From: Anaerolineae bacterium
Lineage (GTDB): Bacteria > Chloroflexota > Anaerolineae > Promineifilales > Promineifilaceae
DNA length: 64,000 nucleotides
NCBI GenBank assembly: GCA_023382655.1
Contig: JAHDWK010000006.1
Coordinates: 248,001-312,000, forward strand
Reading direction: 5' to 3'
The notes below the pieces were generated by a model that did no database searches, was not told the DNA's origin, and saw only the letters and a list, made by a program, of their open reading frames with translations. Positions 42,304-50,904 of this stretch are shown here, one piece after another; the stretch's first letter is position 1; every line of letters begins with the position of its first letter. Made by a program: the position numbers and the translations under genes.

Positions 42304-43179
42304 ATGGAACAAATCGCCGAAAACGTCTATATTGAAACCACTTACGAAGGGGTGAATGTCGGCGCTGTGATCACCAGCCAGGGTATTATTGCCATAGACG
42401 CCCCCACGTATCCCCGCCAGGCGCGCGACTGGACCATGCGCTTACAAACAATATCCCCGCGACCCGTTATTTTTACTATCCTCACCGATTATCATAGTGA
42501 TCGTGTCTTAAACGCCCGTTGGCTGAATGCGCCTATCATCGCCCACCAGGTTACGGCCGAGAAACTGGCTGGCTACGACAAACGATACCCAAGCAATTTG
42601 CTGGAAAACATGGCCGCCCGCAACCCTTACCGCAGCCGCGAATTAAGCGGCGGCGCGGTAGAAAAAGCCGCCATTAACTTCACCCATTCGTTCCATTTAT
42701 ACAAAGGCGGGGTACATCTCCTGTTATTGGCCGCGCCGGGGCCTACGTCGGGCAATTTGTGGGTGTATTTGCCGGCAAAAGGCATTTTATTTGCCGGTGA
42801 TACACTTACCATGGGACAACACCCTTTGCTGCTGGAGCCAATCAGCTATCAATGGTTGAATACATTACAGCGGTTGGACAGTTGGCCGGATGCACTGCAC
42901 ACGATTGTGCCTGGCCGTGGGGCCGTTCAGATGGACACGGGCGGCGCGCCCATCCGCGATTATTTGCTGCGGATGCAGGAACGGGTGAGGACTCAGGTCA
43001 CAGAAGGTAAAACGCGGGAGGAAACGGCCGTATACATCCCTGAATTCCTGGAACTGTTTCCTGTGGGCAATCTTCCCCGTGACTGGCTGCGGCAGCAAAT
43101 CAAGTGTAGTTTGGATCATATCTATGATGAGATACAATTAGCGGGAAAAATCATAACTACGGATGGTTTTAGAAGTTAG
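42304..43179 (+). CDS. metallo-beta-lactamase-fold protein with altered metal motif
   Basis: A 291-residue protein with the MBL-fold order: an N-terminal strand NVYIETTYEGVNVGAVI, an IIAIDAP strand, then TDYHSDRVLNA where active enzymes have THxHxDH, GPTSGNLWVYLP where GHTPG is usual, and FAGDTL for the DxL strand. Several zinc-ligand His positions are therefore replaced (first His by Asp, last by Arg, the GHT His by Pro or Thr), so a normal binuclear site is unlikely. The C-terminal part (about 210-291) is helical. It may bind a ligand without hydrolysis or use another metal arrangement. It precedes a Crp/Fnr regulator gene by nine bases. Confidence 0.65.
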   Translation: MEQIAENVYIETTYEGVNVGAVITSQGIIAIDAPTYPRQARDWTMRLQTISPRPVIFTILTDYHSDRVLNARWLNAPIIAHQVTAEKLAGYDKRYPSNLLENMAARNPYRSRELSGGAVEKAAINFTHSFHLYKGGVHLLLLAAPGPTSGNLWVYLPAKGILFAGDTLTMGQHPLLLEPISYQWLNTLQRLDSWPDALHTIVPGRGAVQMDTGGAPIRDYLLRMQERVRTQVTEGKTREETAVYIPEFLELFPVGNLPRDWLRQQIKCSLDHIYDEIQLAGKIITTDGFRS

Positions 43180-43188
43180 AGGAAGAAG

Positions 43189-43899
43189 GTGAGGAGAATG
43201 CAGGCAGGTACCCATGCCTTACAGGTAGTCCCGTTTTTTGCAAATCTGACCCCCGAAGAAGTTGATAATCTTTCCCGGCTACTGGTGGTGCGCCGGTTTA
43301 GCGCCGGGCAGATTGTGTTTCATCACGGTGATCCCGGCGGATTGCTTTATATTGTGAGCAAGGGCCGGGTTAAAATTACGCACTCGACGCCAGATGGGCA
43401 GGAAGCGATGTTGGCGATTGTGGGGGTCGGCGACTTTTTTGGTGAACTGGCGCTGCTGGATGATTCGCCCCGGTCGGCTACGGCCGAAGCGTTGGAATCC
43501 ACCGAGACGTTGACGCTGCACCGCGAGGATTTTATGCGCTTCATTCAGGCCAACCCGGATTTTGCCCTGCACGTGCTGCAAACAATGGCCCGCCGTATTC
43601 GCCGTCTGAATAACCAGGTGAGCGATATTTTCTTCCTGGATTTACCGGCGCGGTTGGCGCGGCAGTTATTAGAGTTGGCGGATGAACACGGCCGTACCAC
43701 CCCCGAAGGCATCACCATCCAGATTGCCCTCACCCAAACCGACCTGGCGGAAATGACCGGCGCCACCCGCGTCAGCATCAACAAAGCATTGGGGCGTTTT
43801 CGGCGGGCGGGCTGGGTGAAGGTGAACGGCCGTAAATTCACCATCGTCAAACGCCAGGAACTCGTCAACCTCATTCAACTCTCCGGCGGCACCATTTGA
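43189..43899 (+). CDS. Crp/Fnr-family transcription regulator
   Basis: A 236-residue regulator: cyclic-nucleotide-binding-like beta barrel (about 10-125) with GDPGGLLYIVSKGRVKI and GDFFGELALLDDSPRSATA, a dimer helix, and a Crp-type HTH (about 150-225) with LTQTDLAEMTGATRVSINKALGRFRRAGWV. The FGELALLDDSPRSA phosphate-binding cassette is well preserved, so cAMP or a similar nucleotide could bind. No N-terminal Cys cluster is present, so it is not an oxygen-sensing Fnr. GTG 43189 (after GAGGAAG) and ATG 43198 (after GGTGA) are both good starts. Confidence 0.88.
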   Translation: MRRMQAGTHALQVVPFFANLTPEEVDNLSRLLVVRRFSAGQIVFHHGDPGGLLYIVSKGRVKITHSTPDGQEAMLAIVGVGDFFGELALLDDSPRSATAEALESTETLTLHREDFMRFIQANPDFALHVLQTMARRIRRLNNQVSDIFFLDLPARLARQLLELADEHGRTTPEGITIQIALTQTDLAEMTGATRVSINKALGRFRRAGWVKVNGRKFTIVKRQELVNLIQLSGGTI

Positions 43900-44465
43900 A
43901 CGAACTACAACTTGAAAGCCGCGCCGAATGGCGGGCATGGCTGGCCCAAAACCACGCCCAATCCGACGGCGTGTGGCTCATTACCTTCAAAAAGCACACC
44001 GGCAGCAAACACCTCCCCTACGATGATATGGTCGAAGAAGCGTTGTGTTTTGGCTGGATTGACGCCACCGCCCGCAAAGTGGATGAAGACCGCTCAATGC
44101 GTTGGGTGACACCTCGCAAGCCAGGGAGCGGCTGGTCTAAACTGAACAAAGAACGGATAGAAAATCTGATAGCTGCCGGATTGATGACTTCTGCGGGGCT
44201 GGGAAAAATAGAAGCCGCTAAACAAGACGGCTCCTGGTATGCGCTAGACGCTGTTGAGCAGTTGGAAATCTCCCCTGACCTGGAAACGGCATTGGCCGCT
44301 TATGAGGTTGCGCGCCAGCACTTTGATGCTTTTCCCCGCTCGGTTAAGCGGGCCATTTTGGAATGGATTGCCAGCGCCAAAAAGCCCGAAACACGCGCCC
44401 AACGTATTGCCGAAACAGCCCGGCTGGCGCAGGACAATATCCGCGCCAACCAGTGGCAACCGTAG
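43896..44465 (+). CDS. YdeI/OmpD-associated family protein
   Basis: A 189-residue protein of the YdeI (bacteriocin-protection, OmdA) family: VWLITFKKHTGSKHLPYDDMVEEALCFGWIDA, then RWVTPRKPGSGWSKLNKERIENL and a C-terminal YdeI-type helix pair with PETRAQRIAETARLAQ. The family's biochemical role is poorly defined. The proposed start TTG 43896 overlaps the TGA of the regulator gene by four bases, so the two are probably coupled. Confidence 0.78.
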   Translation: MNELQLESRAEWRAWLAQNHAQSDGVWLITFKKHTGSKHLPYDDMVEEALCFGWIDATARKVDEDRSMRWVTPRKPGSGWSKLNKERIENLIAAGLMTSAGLGKIEAAKQDGSWYALDAVEQLEISPDLETALAAYEVARQHFDAFPRSVKRAILEWIASAKKPETRAQRIAETARLAQDNIRANQWQP

Positions 44466-44472
44466 TTGTAAC

Positions 44473-45549
44473 ATGACCCTTACCACCCTTGTTCAGCAGC
44501 GACTAAGTAATCAACGCATTTCCGCCACCCCCTTCACCCAACCCGTGGAGGTAGTACACTGGTTGGGCGCTGTGCAAGCGCAAGATTACGCCGGGGCCAA
44601 ATGGGCGCTGGGGCTGCGGCTGCAAAACGCCACCGATCATCTGGTTGAACAAGCCTTTAACAGCGGCGACATTTTGCGCACGCATCTGCTGCGCCCCACC
44701 TGGCACTTTGTCACCCCCACCGACATCCGCTGGCTGCTGGCGCTTACGGCCCCCCGCGTTCACGCCGTCAACGGCACCATGTACCGCCAGCTCAAATTAG
44801 ATAACCCCACCTTAAAGCAGAGCAATGATGTACTGGCGCGCGTGTTACAAAACGGCCGTTACCTCACCCGTGATGAACTCCGCCCCATCCTGCAAAACGT
44901 CGGCATCGCCACAGATAACAACCTGCGCATGACCTACATCATGATGAACGCCGAACTAGATGGGGTTGTGTGCAGCGGCCCCCGGCGCGGCAAACAGTTC
45001 ACCTACGCTTTGTTGGACGAGCGCGCGCCACAGGCCAAAATCCTGGCCCGCGAGGAAGCATTGGCCGAACTGACCCGGCGTTACTTTGCCAGCCGCGGGC
45101 CAGCCACCATACATGACTTTGCTAAATGGTCTGGCCTGACCCTGGCCGACGCCCGGCGTGGCCTGGAAGCCGTCAAAAACGAATGGGAACAGGCCACCGT
45201 GAACGGGCAAACTTACTGGTTTCCGCCGGCCGTACCGTTCTCCGTCTCCACTTCCCTCCACGCCCATCTGCTGTCCATCTACGACGAGTATATTTCTGGT
45301 TACAAAGACCGGAGTGCAATGGTCACGGCCGTTGTCGGCGACCAGCTAATTGCTCTGGGCAATGCGCTTTACTACATTATGGTTATAGATGGTCAGGTTA
45401 TCGGCAGTTGGAAACGCACCCTGCACAAAGAGAAAGTCGTCATTGAGACTAACCCTTTTAGCCCATTAACCAATGCTCAGGAACAGGCAATTGTGACGGC
45501 CGTACAGCAATATGGCGCATTTCTCGGACTCACTGCGGAACTGGCCTGA
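44473..45549 (+). CDS. AlkZ-like winged-helix DNA glycosylase family protein
   Basis: A 358-residue protein of the HTH_42 (AlkZ/YcaQ) family with tandem winged helices. AVQAQDYAGAKWAL carries the QxQ motif (Gln35, Gln37) associated with catalysis in AlkZ-type glycosylases that remove alkylated or cross-linked bases; LLRPTWHFVTPTDIRWLL and FASRGPATIHDFAKWSGL are further family marks. Whether this member is an active glycosylase is not proven. ATG 44473 gives the normal N-terminus; the longer frame from 44254 runs inside the upstream gene and is rejected. Confidence 0.78.
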   Translation: MTLTTLVQQRLSNQRISATPFTQPVEVVHWLGAVQAQDYAGAKWALGLRLQNATDHLVEQAFNSGDILRTHLLRPTWHFVTPTDIRWLLALTAPRVHAVNGTMYRQLKLDNPTLKQSNDVLARVLQNGRYLTRDELRPILQNVGIATDNNLRMTYIMMNAELDGVVCSGPRRGKQFTYALLDERAPQAKILAREEALAELTRRYFASRGPATIHDFAKWSGLTLADARRGLEAVKNEWEQATVNGQTYWFPPAVPFSVSTSLHAHLLSIYDEYISGYKDRSAMVTAVVGDQLIALGNALYYIMVIDGQVIGSWKRTLHKEKVVIETNPFSPLTNAQEQAIVTAVQQYGAFLGLTAELA

Positions 45550-45572
45550 AGATATAACATGCCATGAGCCGT

Positions 45573-45601
45573 TTGGAATTCCCCTCCCCTTTCGCTACAA
45601 T
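45573..45601 (+). promoter_or_regulatory. promoter of the surface-glycosylation cluster
   Basis: TTGGAA (45573-45578) and TACAAT (45596-45601) with a 17-bp spacer. The leader to ATG 45760 would contain a strong hairpin array. Confidence 0.5.
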
Positions 45602-45687
45602 CCTCCCTGTTTGCGCCTTATGTGAAGCGCGTTACACAAATTTTACCTTTTACTAAGGCAGCCATTAACCAGGCTGTGTATAAAAAC

Positions 45688-45736
45688 CGTGATGCGTGAT
45701 GCGTGACCCGTGAATCGTCACGCATCACGCATCACG
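45688..45736. repeat. CGTGATG heptamer array, 20-bp hairpin
   Basis: Seven 7-bp units (CGTGATG, CGTGATG, CGTGACC, CGTGAAT, CGTCACG, CATCACG, CATCACG). Arms 45688-45707 and 45717-45736 are perfect over 20 bp. Confidence 0.88.
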
Positions 45737-45759
45737 ATTTACGGAACACGGTTCACGCT

Positions 45760-48700
45760 ATGACAACGGACGCCGAGAGCATGACGGAAGAGCAAGAAGC
45801 AGGGGAGGACACGGCCGTACCCACTCCACCGCCGCCTCCCGAAAACAACATATTCCCCACCGAACCTGCGCCGCGCTCATTCAGCCTGGAAAACATCGCT
45901 TTCCTGTTTGTGCTGCTCGTCTTATTGGTGGGCGCATACTTCCGTTTCACCGGCCTCAATTGGGATGGCAGCTATCATTTGCATCCCGACGAACGTTTCC
46001 TGACCACCGTTGCCAACCAATTGCAGCCCGTCTCTTCCCTCACCGGCTACCTGCGCACCTCCGAATCCACCCTCAACCCATACAACAAAGGGTTTGGGTT
46101 TTACGTGTACGGCAACTTCCCCATGACCCTCACCCGTTATGCCGCCGAGCTGCTCACCCGCGCCTGCACCACCCTGGCCCAAAACAACCCAGACCAACCG
46201 CCCCCCTGTCCCTACGTCTTCACGGCGTATGATGGCGTGCATCTGTTCGGCCGTTTCCTGTCTGGGTTAGTAGATTTAATCTCCGTCCTCTTTACCTTCC
46301 TCATGGGGCGGCGGCTGTATGGCTGGAAGGCGGGCATATTAGCGGCGCTGCTGCTGGCATTGGCCGTCATGCCCATCCAGCAGTCCCACTTCTTCACCAT
46401 GGACAATTGGGCCGCCGCCCTGACAACGATCACGCTGTACACGGCCGTGCGCGCTGCCAGTCTTGGTGACCAAAAAGCCACCCCGCGCCTGCATTGGTAC
46501 GCCCTCTTTGGTCTCTTCTTCGGATTGGCCGCCGCTTCCCGCATCAATATCGCCCCCTTAGCCCTCATCGTCAACGTCGCCGCCGTCATCTGGCTGCTAC
46601 AGCGCGGTCACAGTTGGGACAGCCTGCTCAAAACTGCGCCGGGCCACGCCGACATCCAGCGCGTCATCCTGGGCGTCTTGCTCGCAGCCGTCATTTCCAT
46701 CATCACCTTCCGCCTGGCCATGCCCTACGCCTTCGCCGACGCCACCATCATCCGCGAGCAAACCCTGGCCGAAACCGGGCAGGAGCCAGACGCATTGCGG
46801 GCGACTTTAGGCGCGGTCTTTGGTTTCAACCCCACATGGCGCAGCAACATGTCCGAAATTCAACGGCTGCAAGAGCCAGACGCCTCTTTCCCCCCTGCCC
46901 TGCAATGGACCAACCGCACCCCCATCCTCTTCCCGCTGACCAACATGGTGCTGTATGGCATGGGCCTCACCGCCGCCATTGCCAGTTGGTTTGGCTTCTT
47001 TTGGGCCTTGTGGCGCATTTTGCGGGGACGGCCCGAGTGGGTAGCCCACGCCATTCCGGTGGTGTGGACGGGCATGTATTTCCTCTTTATGGGTACCCGT
47101 TGGGTCAAATCCATCCGCTACTTCCTGCCCATCTACCCCGCCCTCTTCCTGCTCGGTGCATGGGCGCTGCTCACCATCTGGCAACTGGCCGCCCAACGCG
47201 ACCACGACCGGGGCCAATTCTTCCGGCGCACTTTAGCCGCCGGGTTGATTTTGCTCACCGTCGTCCCCAGCTTCCTGTGGGCCAACGCTTTTGTGCAAAT
47301 CTACCATAACCAGTTCACCCGCGTCGCCGTTTCCCCCTGGATGTTTGAGAATATCCCCACCGGGGCCACCTTAATTTATGAAACGGCCGCAGGTGAACAA
47401 GAGCTACATTTGCCGTTGAAATGGTTTGAATTTGTGCCCGGCGGCCCCACCCTGTTCCTCGGTTTTACGCTGCCGGAAGATGGCACGGTCACGGCCGTGC
47501 GTTTCAACTATTTGCAACTGCCACCCGAATTGGGCAACGGGAGTTCACAAACCCATACCTTTGCCGCCAACCTCCCCTCAGTCGGCGGTGAAAGCATTAG
47601 CACCGACATCACCGTGACCGGCGAACGCGCCCCGGCTTTGCTTGACCTGCCAGACACACCCCTCACCGGTGGCATGGCACAGCAGTTACAGGTACAGATG
47701 CTGTCTAATGGGCGCGTTTTGGCCGATACCAGCCGCTTCCTCACCGAACATTGGGATGATTTGCTGCCGGTGGCGCTGGACGGCCGTTACCCCTTTGGCA
47801 GCTACTACACCGAAGTGCAAAACAGCCAGCGCCCCGTCACCAACCCCGACGACATGCTCAAACGGGACGAACTGGTGGCCTGGCTGGACGAAGCCGACTA
47901 CGTGGTGATGAGCAGCCAGCGCGCCGTCTGGCATCTGCCCCGCCTGCCCCTCACCTACCCGTTGATGATTCGTTATTACGAGGCGTTGTTCAACGGTGAA
48001 CTCGGTTTTGAACTGGTCAAAGAACAACATGCCGATCTGCACATTGGCCCGCTCTATATCAGCGACACCGCCGGAAAGATTAGCTGGGGCAAACCGCCCA
48101 ACGTTGGTTGGCCACCACCCGGCGACCTGGCGGCTGAAGAAGCATTCAGCGTCTACGACCATCCGCCGGTGTGGATTTTCCACAAGACGGCCGATTACGA
48201 CCGGGACAAAATGGTGCAGTTGTTGGGCGCGGTAGACCTGACACAGCAGATGTTCCAAACGCCGGGACAGGCCACGCGCACCCCCAACGCCCTCTTCCTC
48301 AGCCCGGCAGTGTTGGCCGTGCAGCGGGCCAACGGCACGTTCAGCGAGCTATTTAACCTGGACGGTGTGCTGAACCAGAACCCAACGCTGGCGGCGGTGG
48401 TCTGGTGGTTGGCGGTGGTGCTGTTGGGCTGGCTGGCGTTTCCGCTCACGGCCGTAGTCCTGCGTGGCCTGCCCTCCAAAGGCTACCTCTTTGCCCGCGT
48501 CTTGGGGATGCTGCTCGTCTCCTACTTTGGCTGGCTGCTGGCGAGTTATGATATTTTGCCCAACACTGCCGGGACGCTGTGGTTGGGTGTGCTTCTGTTG
48601 GGCATCGCCAACCTGCTGATCTTCCTGCGCCGCCGCGCCGACATCGCCGGTTGGGTGCGGCAAAATATAACCTACATTCTGACGGTCGAGGCCATTGCCC

Positions 48701-50904
48701 TGGCGCTGTTTCTGATTGCCATTTTCATCCGCCTGGGCAACCCCGACCTGTGGGACGTGATTTGGGGCGGCGAAAAACCGATGGATCTGACGTATTTCAC
48801 GGCCGTACTCAAATCCACCACCTTCCCGCCCTATGACCCCTGGTTTTCCGGGGGCTACCTCAACTACTACTACTACGGCTTCGTGTTTGTTGGCGTCTTG
48901 CCCAAACTCTTGGGCATCATGCCCACCCTGGCCTACAACCTCATCCTGCCCATGCTGTTCAGCTTCACCGGCATGGGCGCCTTTGCCCTGGCGTATGATC
49001 TGGTCTTTCACTATGACAAGGTGACAAGGTGGCCAGGTGACAAGGTGACAGAAGATCACCCCGGCGTCCCCGCCGCCGTCACCTTGTCACCCCGTCATCC
49101 CCGCCGCCGTCACCTTGTCACCCCATCACTTACCGCCGGTCTCATCGCCGCTGCCCTCGCCGTGCTGCTGGGCAACCTGGCGCAGGTGGGGGTGATTACC
49201 AATGCCTGGTACCGGGCGGGCAACCCGACGGTTGAGGAGATTGTGCCGGTGGTGGGTACGGCCGTGCGCACCCTGGAAGGTGGCATCAGCCTCATCGGCG
49301 AAAAAACCGCGCCCATTTACCCTGGCGACTGGTTCTGGACCGCCTCCCGCGCCATCAACGCCGACCCCGGCGAAGCAGGGCCAATTACCGAGTTTCCCTT
49401 TTTCACCTTCCTCTATGGCGACCTGCATGCCCATATGATCAGCCTGCCGCTGATGCTGCTGGCGCTGGCCTGGGCGGTGGGATTGGCCTTGCAGCCATCG
49501 GGCGTGACCAGACCTGACAGGTCTGGCAGACCTGTCAGGTCTTCATGGTGGGAAACGGCCGTGCAGTGGCTCAGCGGCAGTATCATCTTTGGCGTGTTTC
49601 AGGCGGTCAACAGTTGGGACTTTCCCACCTTCCTGGTGATTGGCGCGTTGGCCATCTTTTTTTACAGCTACCAGATGCATGAGAGCAAATTGAGCCTGCC
49701 CATGTTGGGCACGGCCGTGATGCAGATTTTCCTGCTCTGGACGCTGGCTTTCATTTTTTACCTGCCCTTCAGCAACAATTTTGCCGCCGGGTTCAATTCG
49801 GTGGCGTTGTGGGATGGTTCGCAGACCTATCTCAGCCGCTACCTCATCATGTGGGGTCTGTTCCTCTTTTTTATCGTCGGCTACCTGTTCATCGAGTTCC
49901 GCGATTGGGCCAAAAGCTGGACGTATGAGGGGATGCAGGCCATGGAGATAGCCAGGATACCGTTGTTGATTACGGCCGTTCTCTACGTCCTGCTCCTACT
50001 GATATTATGGCGGCTGCAATACTGGGTGGCACCGGTAGCCCTGACGCTAACACTGGCCGCCGGTCTGCTTGGTTTGCGCCGTCGGCTCTCGCCTGCCCGG
50101 CGCATCATCCTCATCCTCATCGCCTCCGCATTGGGGCTGACGCTGTTCGTGGAATTTTTTGTGGTGGAAGGCACCCTCGACCGGATGAACACGGTGTTTA
50201 AGGTGTATATGCAGGTGTGGTTGATCATGAGTGTGGTGGGCGGGGTCACGGCCGTGTGGTGCTGGCAGCGCCTCAAAAACGCCCCAACCGGCAAAATCGT
50301 CTGGGCTTCGGCGCTGGCCGTGCTGGTCGTTGCCGCCGCCCTTTACCCCATCCTGGCTACCCGCGCCAAATGGGACATCCGCATGAACAAAGACGCCCCA
50401 CACACCCTCAACGGCATGGACTTCATGCCTTACATCACCTACCAGGAAAACGGCCAGACCGTGCCGATGGTCTTTGACCACGATGCCATCTTATGGATTC
50501 AGCGCCACCTGCCCGGCTCCCCCGTTATCGCCGAAGGGTACAGCGACAACTACTACCGCTCCATCACCAATCGCGTGGCTATGTACACCGGCCTGCCCAA
50601 CATCATCGGTTGGAGCGGTCACCAGCGGCAGCAGCGGGCGGCCCTGCCCGGCACGATGATTGACATGCGCATTCAGGATGTACACCTGCTGTACACCACC
50701 ACCAGCATCCCCGAAGCGCTGAGCATCATCCAGAAATACGGCGTGGAATACATCTATGTGGGGCAATTGGAATGGGTGTTATATAACCCTGAGGGTTTGC
50801 TGAAATTTGAGCAAATGGCGGACGCCGGTTTGTTGGAAGAGGTCTACCGCAATGACGGGACAAGCATTTATCGCGTCACGGACGCTCCGGTAAATACACA
50901 ATGA
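45760..50904 (+). CDS. giant membrane glycosyltransferase: GT39/ArnT-like domain fused to a Chlor_Arch_YYY (DUF2298) domain
   Basis: A 1714-residue polytopic protein. Residues about 40-640 form a GT-C module with [13 protein letters not shown] in the first outer loop, the acidic site used by PMT/ArnT-type sugar transferases. The second half resembles Chlor_Arch_YYY proteins: a [23 protein letters not shown] lead, [15 protein letters not shown], and the [20 protein letters not shown] motif near residue 1040. It probably transfers or processes lipid-linked sugars at the outer face of the membrane. Two repeat elements are translated in frame, at 49012-49128 and 49510-49542. The gene overlaps the next by ATGA, so they are coupled. 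ATG 45760 lacks a clear Shine-Dalgarno. Confidence 0.8.
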   Translation: MTTDAESMTEEQEAGEDTAVPTPPPPPENNIFPTEPAPRSFSLENIAFLFVLLVLLVGAYFRFTGLNWDGSYHLHPDERFLTTVANQLQPVSSLTGYLRTSESTLNPYNKGFGFYVYGNFPMTLTRYAAELLTRACTTLAQNNPDQPPPCPYVFTAYDGVHLFGRFLSGLVDLISVLFTFLMGRRLYGWKAGILAALLLALAVMPIQQSHFFTMDNWAAALTTITLYTAVRAASLGDQKATPRLHWYALFGLFFGLAAASRINIAPLALIVNVAAVIWLLQRGHSWDSLLKTAPGHADIQRVILGVLLAAVISIITFRLAMPYAFADATIIREQTLAETGQEPDALRATLGAVFGFNPTWRSNMSEIQRLQEPDASFPPALQWTNRTPILFPLTNMVLYGMGLTAAIASWFGFFWALWRILRGRPEWVAHAIPVVWTGMYFLFMGTRWVKSIRYFLPIYPALFLLGAWALLTIWQLAAQRDHDRGQFFRRTLAAGLILLTVVPSFLWANAFVQIYHNQFTRVAVSPWMFENIPTGATLIYETAAGEQELHLPLKWFEFVPGGPTLFLGFTLPEDGTVTAVRFNYLQLPPELGNGSSQTHTFAANLPSVGGESISTDITVTGERAPALLDLPDTPLTGGMAQQLQVQMLSNGRVLADTSRFLTEHWDDLLPVALDGRYPFGSYYTEVQNSQRPVTNPDDMLKRDELVAWLDEADYVVMSSQRAVWHLPRLPLTYPLMIRYYEALFNGELGFELVKEQHADLHIGPLYISDTAGKISWGKPPNVGWPPPGDLAAEEAFSVYDHPPVWIFHKTADYDRDKMVQLLGAVDLTQQMFQTPGQATRTPNALFLSPAVLAVQRANGTFSELFNLDGVLNQNPTLAAVVWWLAVVLLGWLAFPLTAVVLRGLPSKGYLFARVLGMLLVSYFGWLLASYDILPNTAGTLWLGVLLLGIANLLIFLRRRADIAGWVRQNITYILTVEAIALALFLIAIFIRLGNPDLWDVIWGGEKPMDLTYFTAVLKSTTFPPYDPWFSGGYLNYYYYGFVFVGVLPKLLGIMPTLAYNLILPMLFSFTGMGAFALAYDLVFHYDKVTRWPGDKVTEDHPGVPAAVTLSPRHPRRRHLVTPSLTAGLIAAALAVLLGNLAQVGVITNAWYRAGNPTVEEIVPVVGTAVRTLEGGISLIGEKTAPIYPGDWFWTASRAINADPGEAGPITEFPFFTFLYGDLHAHMISLPLMLLALAWAVGLALQPSGVTRPDRSGRPVRSSWWETAVQWLSGSIIFGVFQAVNSWDFPTFLVIGALAIFFYSYQMHESKLSLPMLGTAVMQIFLLWTLAFIFYLPFSNNFAAGFNSVALWDGSQTYLSRYLIMWGLFLFFIVGYLFIEFRDWAKSWTYEGMQAMEIARIPLLITAVLYVLLLLILWRLQYWVAPVALTLTLAAGLLGLRRRLSPARRIILILIASALGLTLFVEFFVVEGTLDRMNTVFKVYMQVWLIMSVVGGVTAVWCWQRLKNAPTGKIVWASALAVLVVAAALYPILATRAKWDIRMNKDAPHTLNGMDFMPYITYQENGQTVPMVFDHDAILWIQRHLPGSPVIAEGYSDNYYRSITNRVAMYTGLPNIIGWSGHQRQQRAALPGTMIDMRIQDVHLLYTTTSIPEALSIIQKYGVEYIYVGQLEWVLYNPEGLLKFEQMADAGLLEEVYRNDGTSIYRVTDAPVNTQ
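49012..49128. repeat. GGTGACAA/TTGTCACC repeats inside the YYY gene
   Basis: A coding copy of the CACCTTGT intergenic family: 14-bp inverted arms 49036-49049 and 49078-49091, with a further copy at 49109-49122, and a 31-bp tandem duplication (49067-49097, 49098-49128; one mismatch). It is translated as a charged, Pro-rich loop. Confidence 0.85.
49510..49542. repeat. AGACCTGACAGG palindrome inside the YYY gene
   Basis: 16-bp perfect arms (49510-49525, 49527-49542) identical in design to the intergenic family; encodes [13 protein letters not shown] between membrane helices. Confidence 0.9.

Noticed and set aside
44254-44472. N-terminal extension of the AlkZ-like protein to 431 residues
   Set aside because: It overlaps the YdeI-like gene in another frame; the AlkZ N-terminus begins at ATG 44473.
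46494-47309. 271-codon open frame within the first YYY gene
   Set aside because: Arg/His/Pro-rich shadow of the membrane-protein frame.
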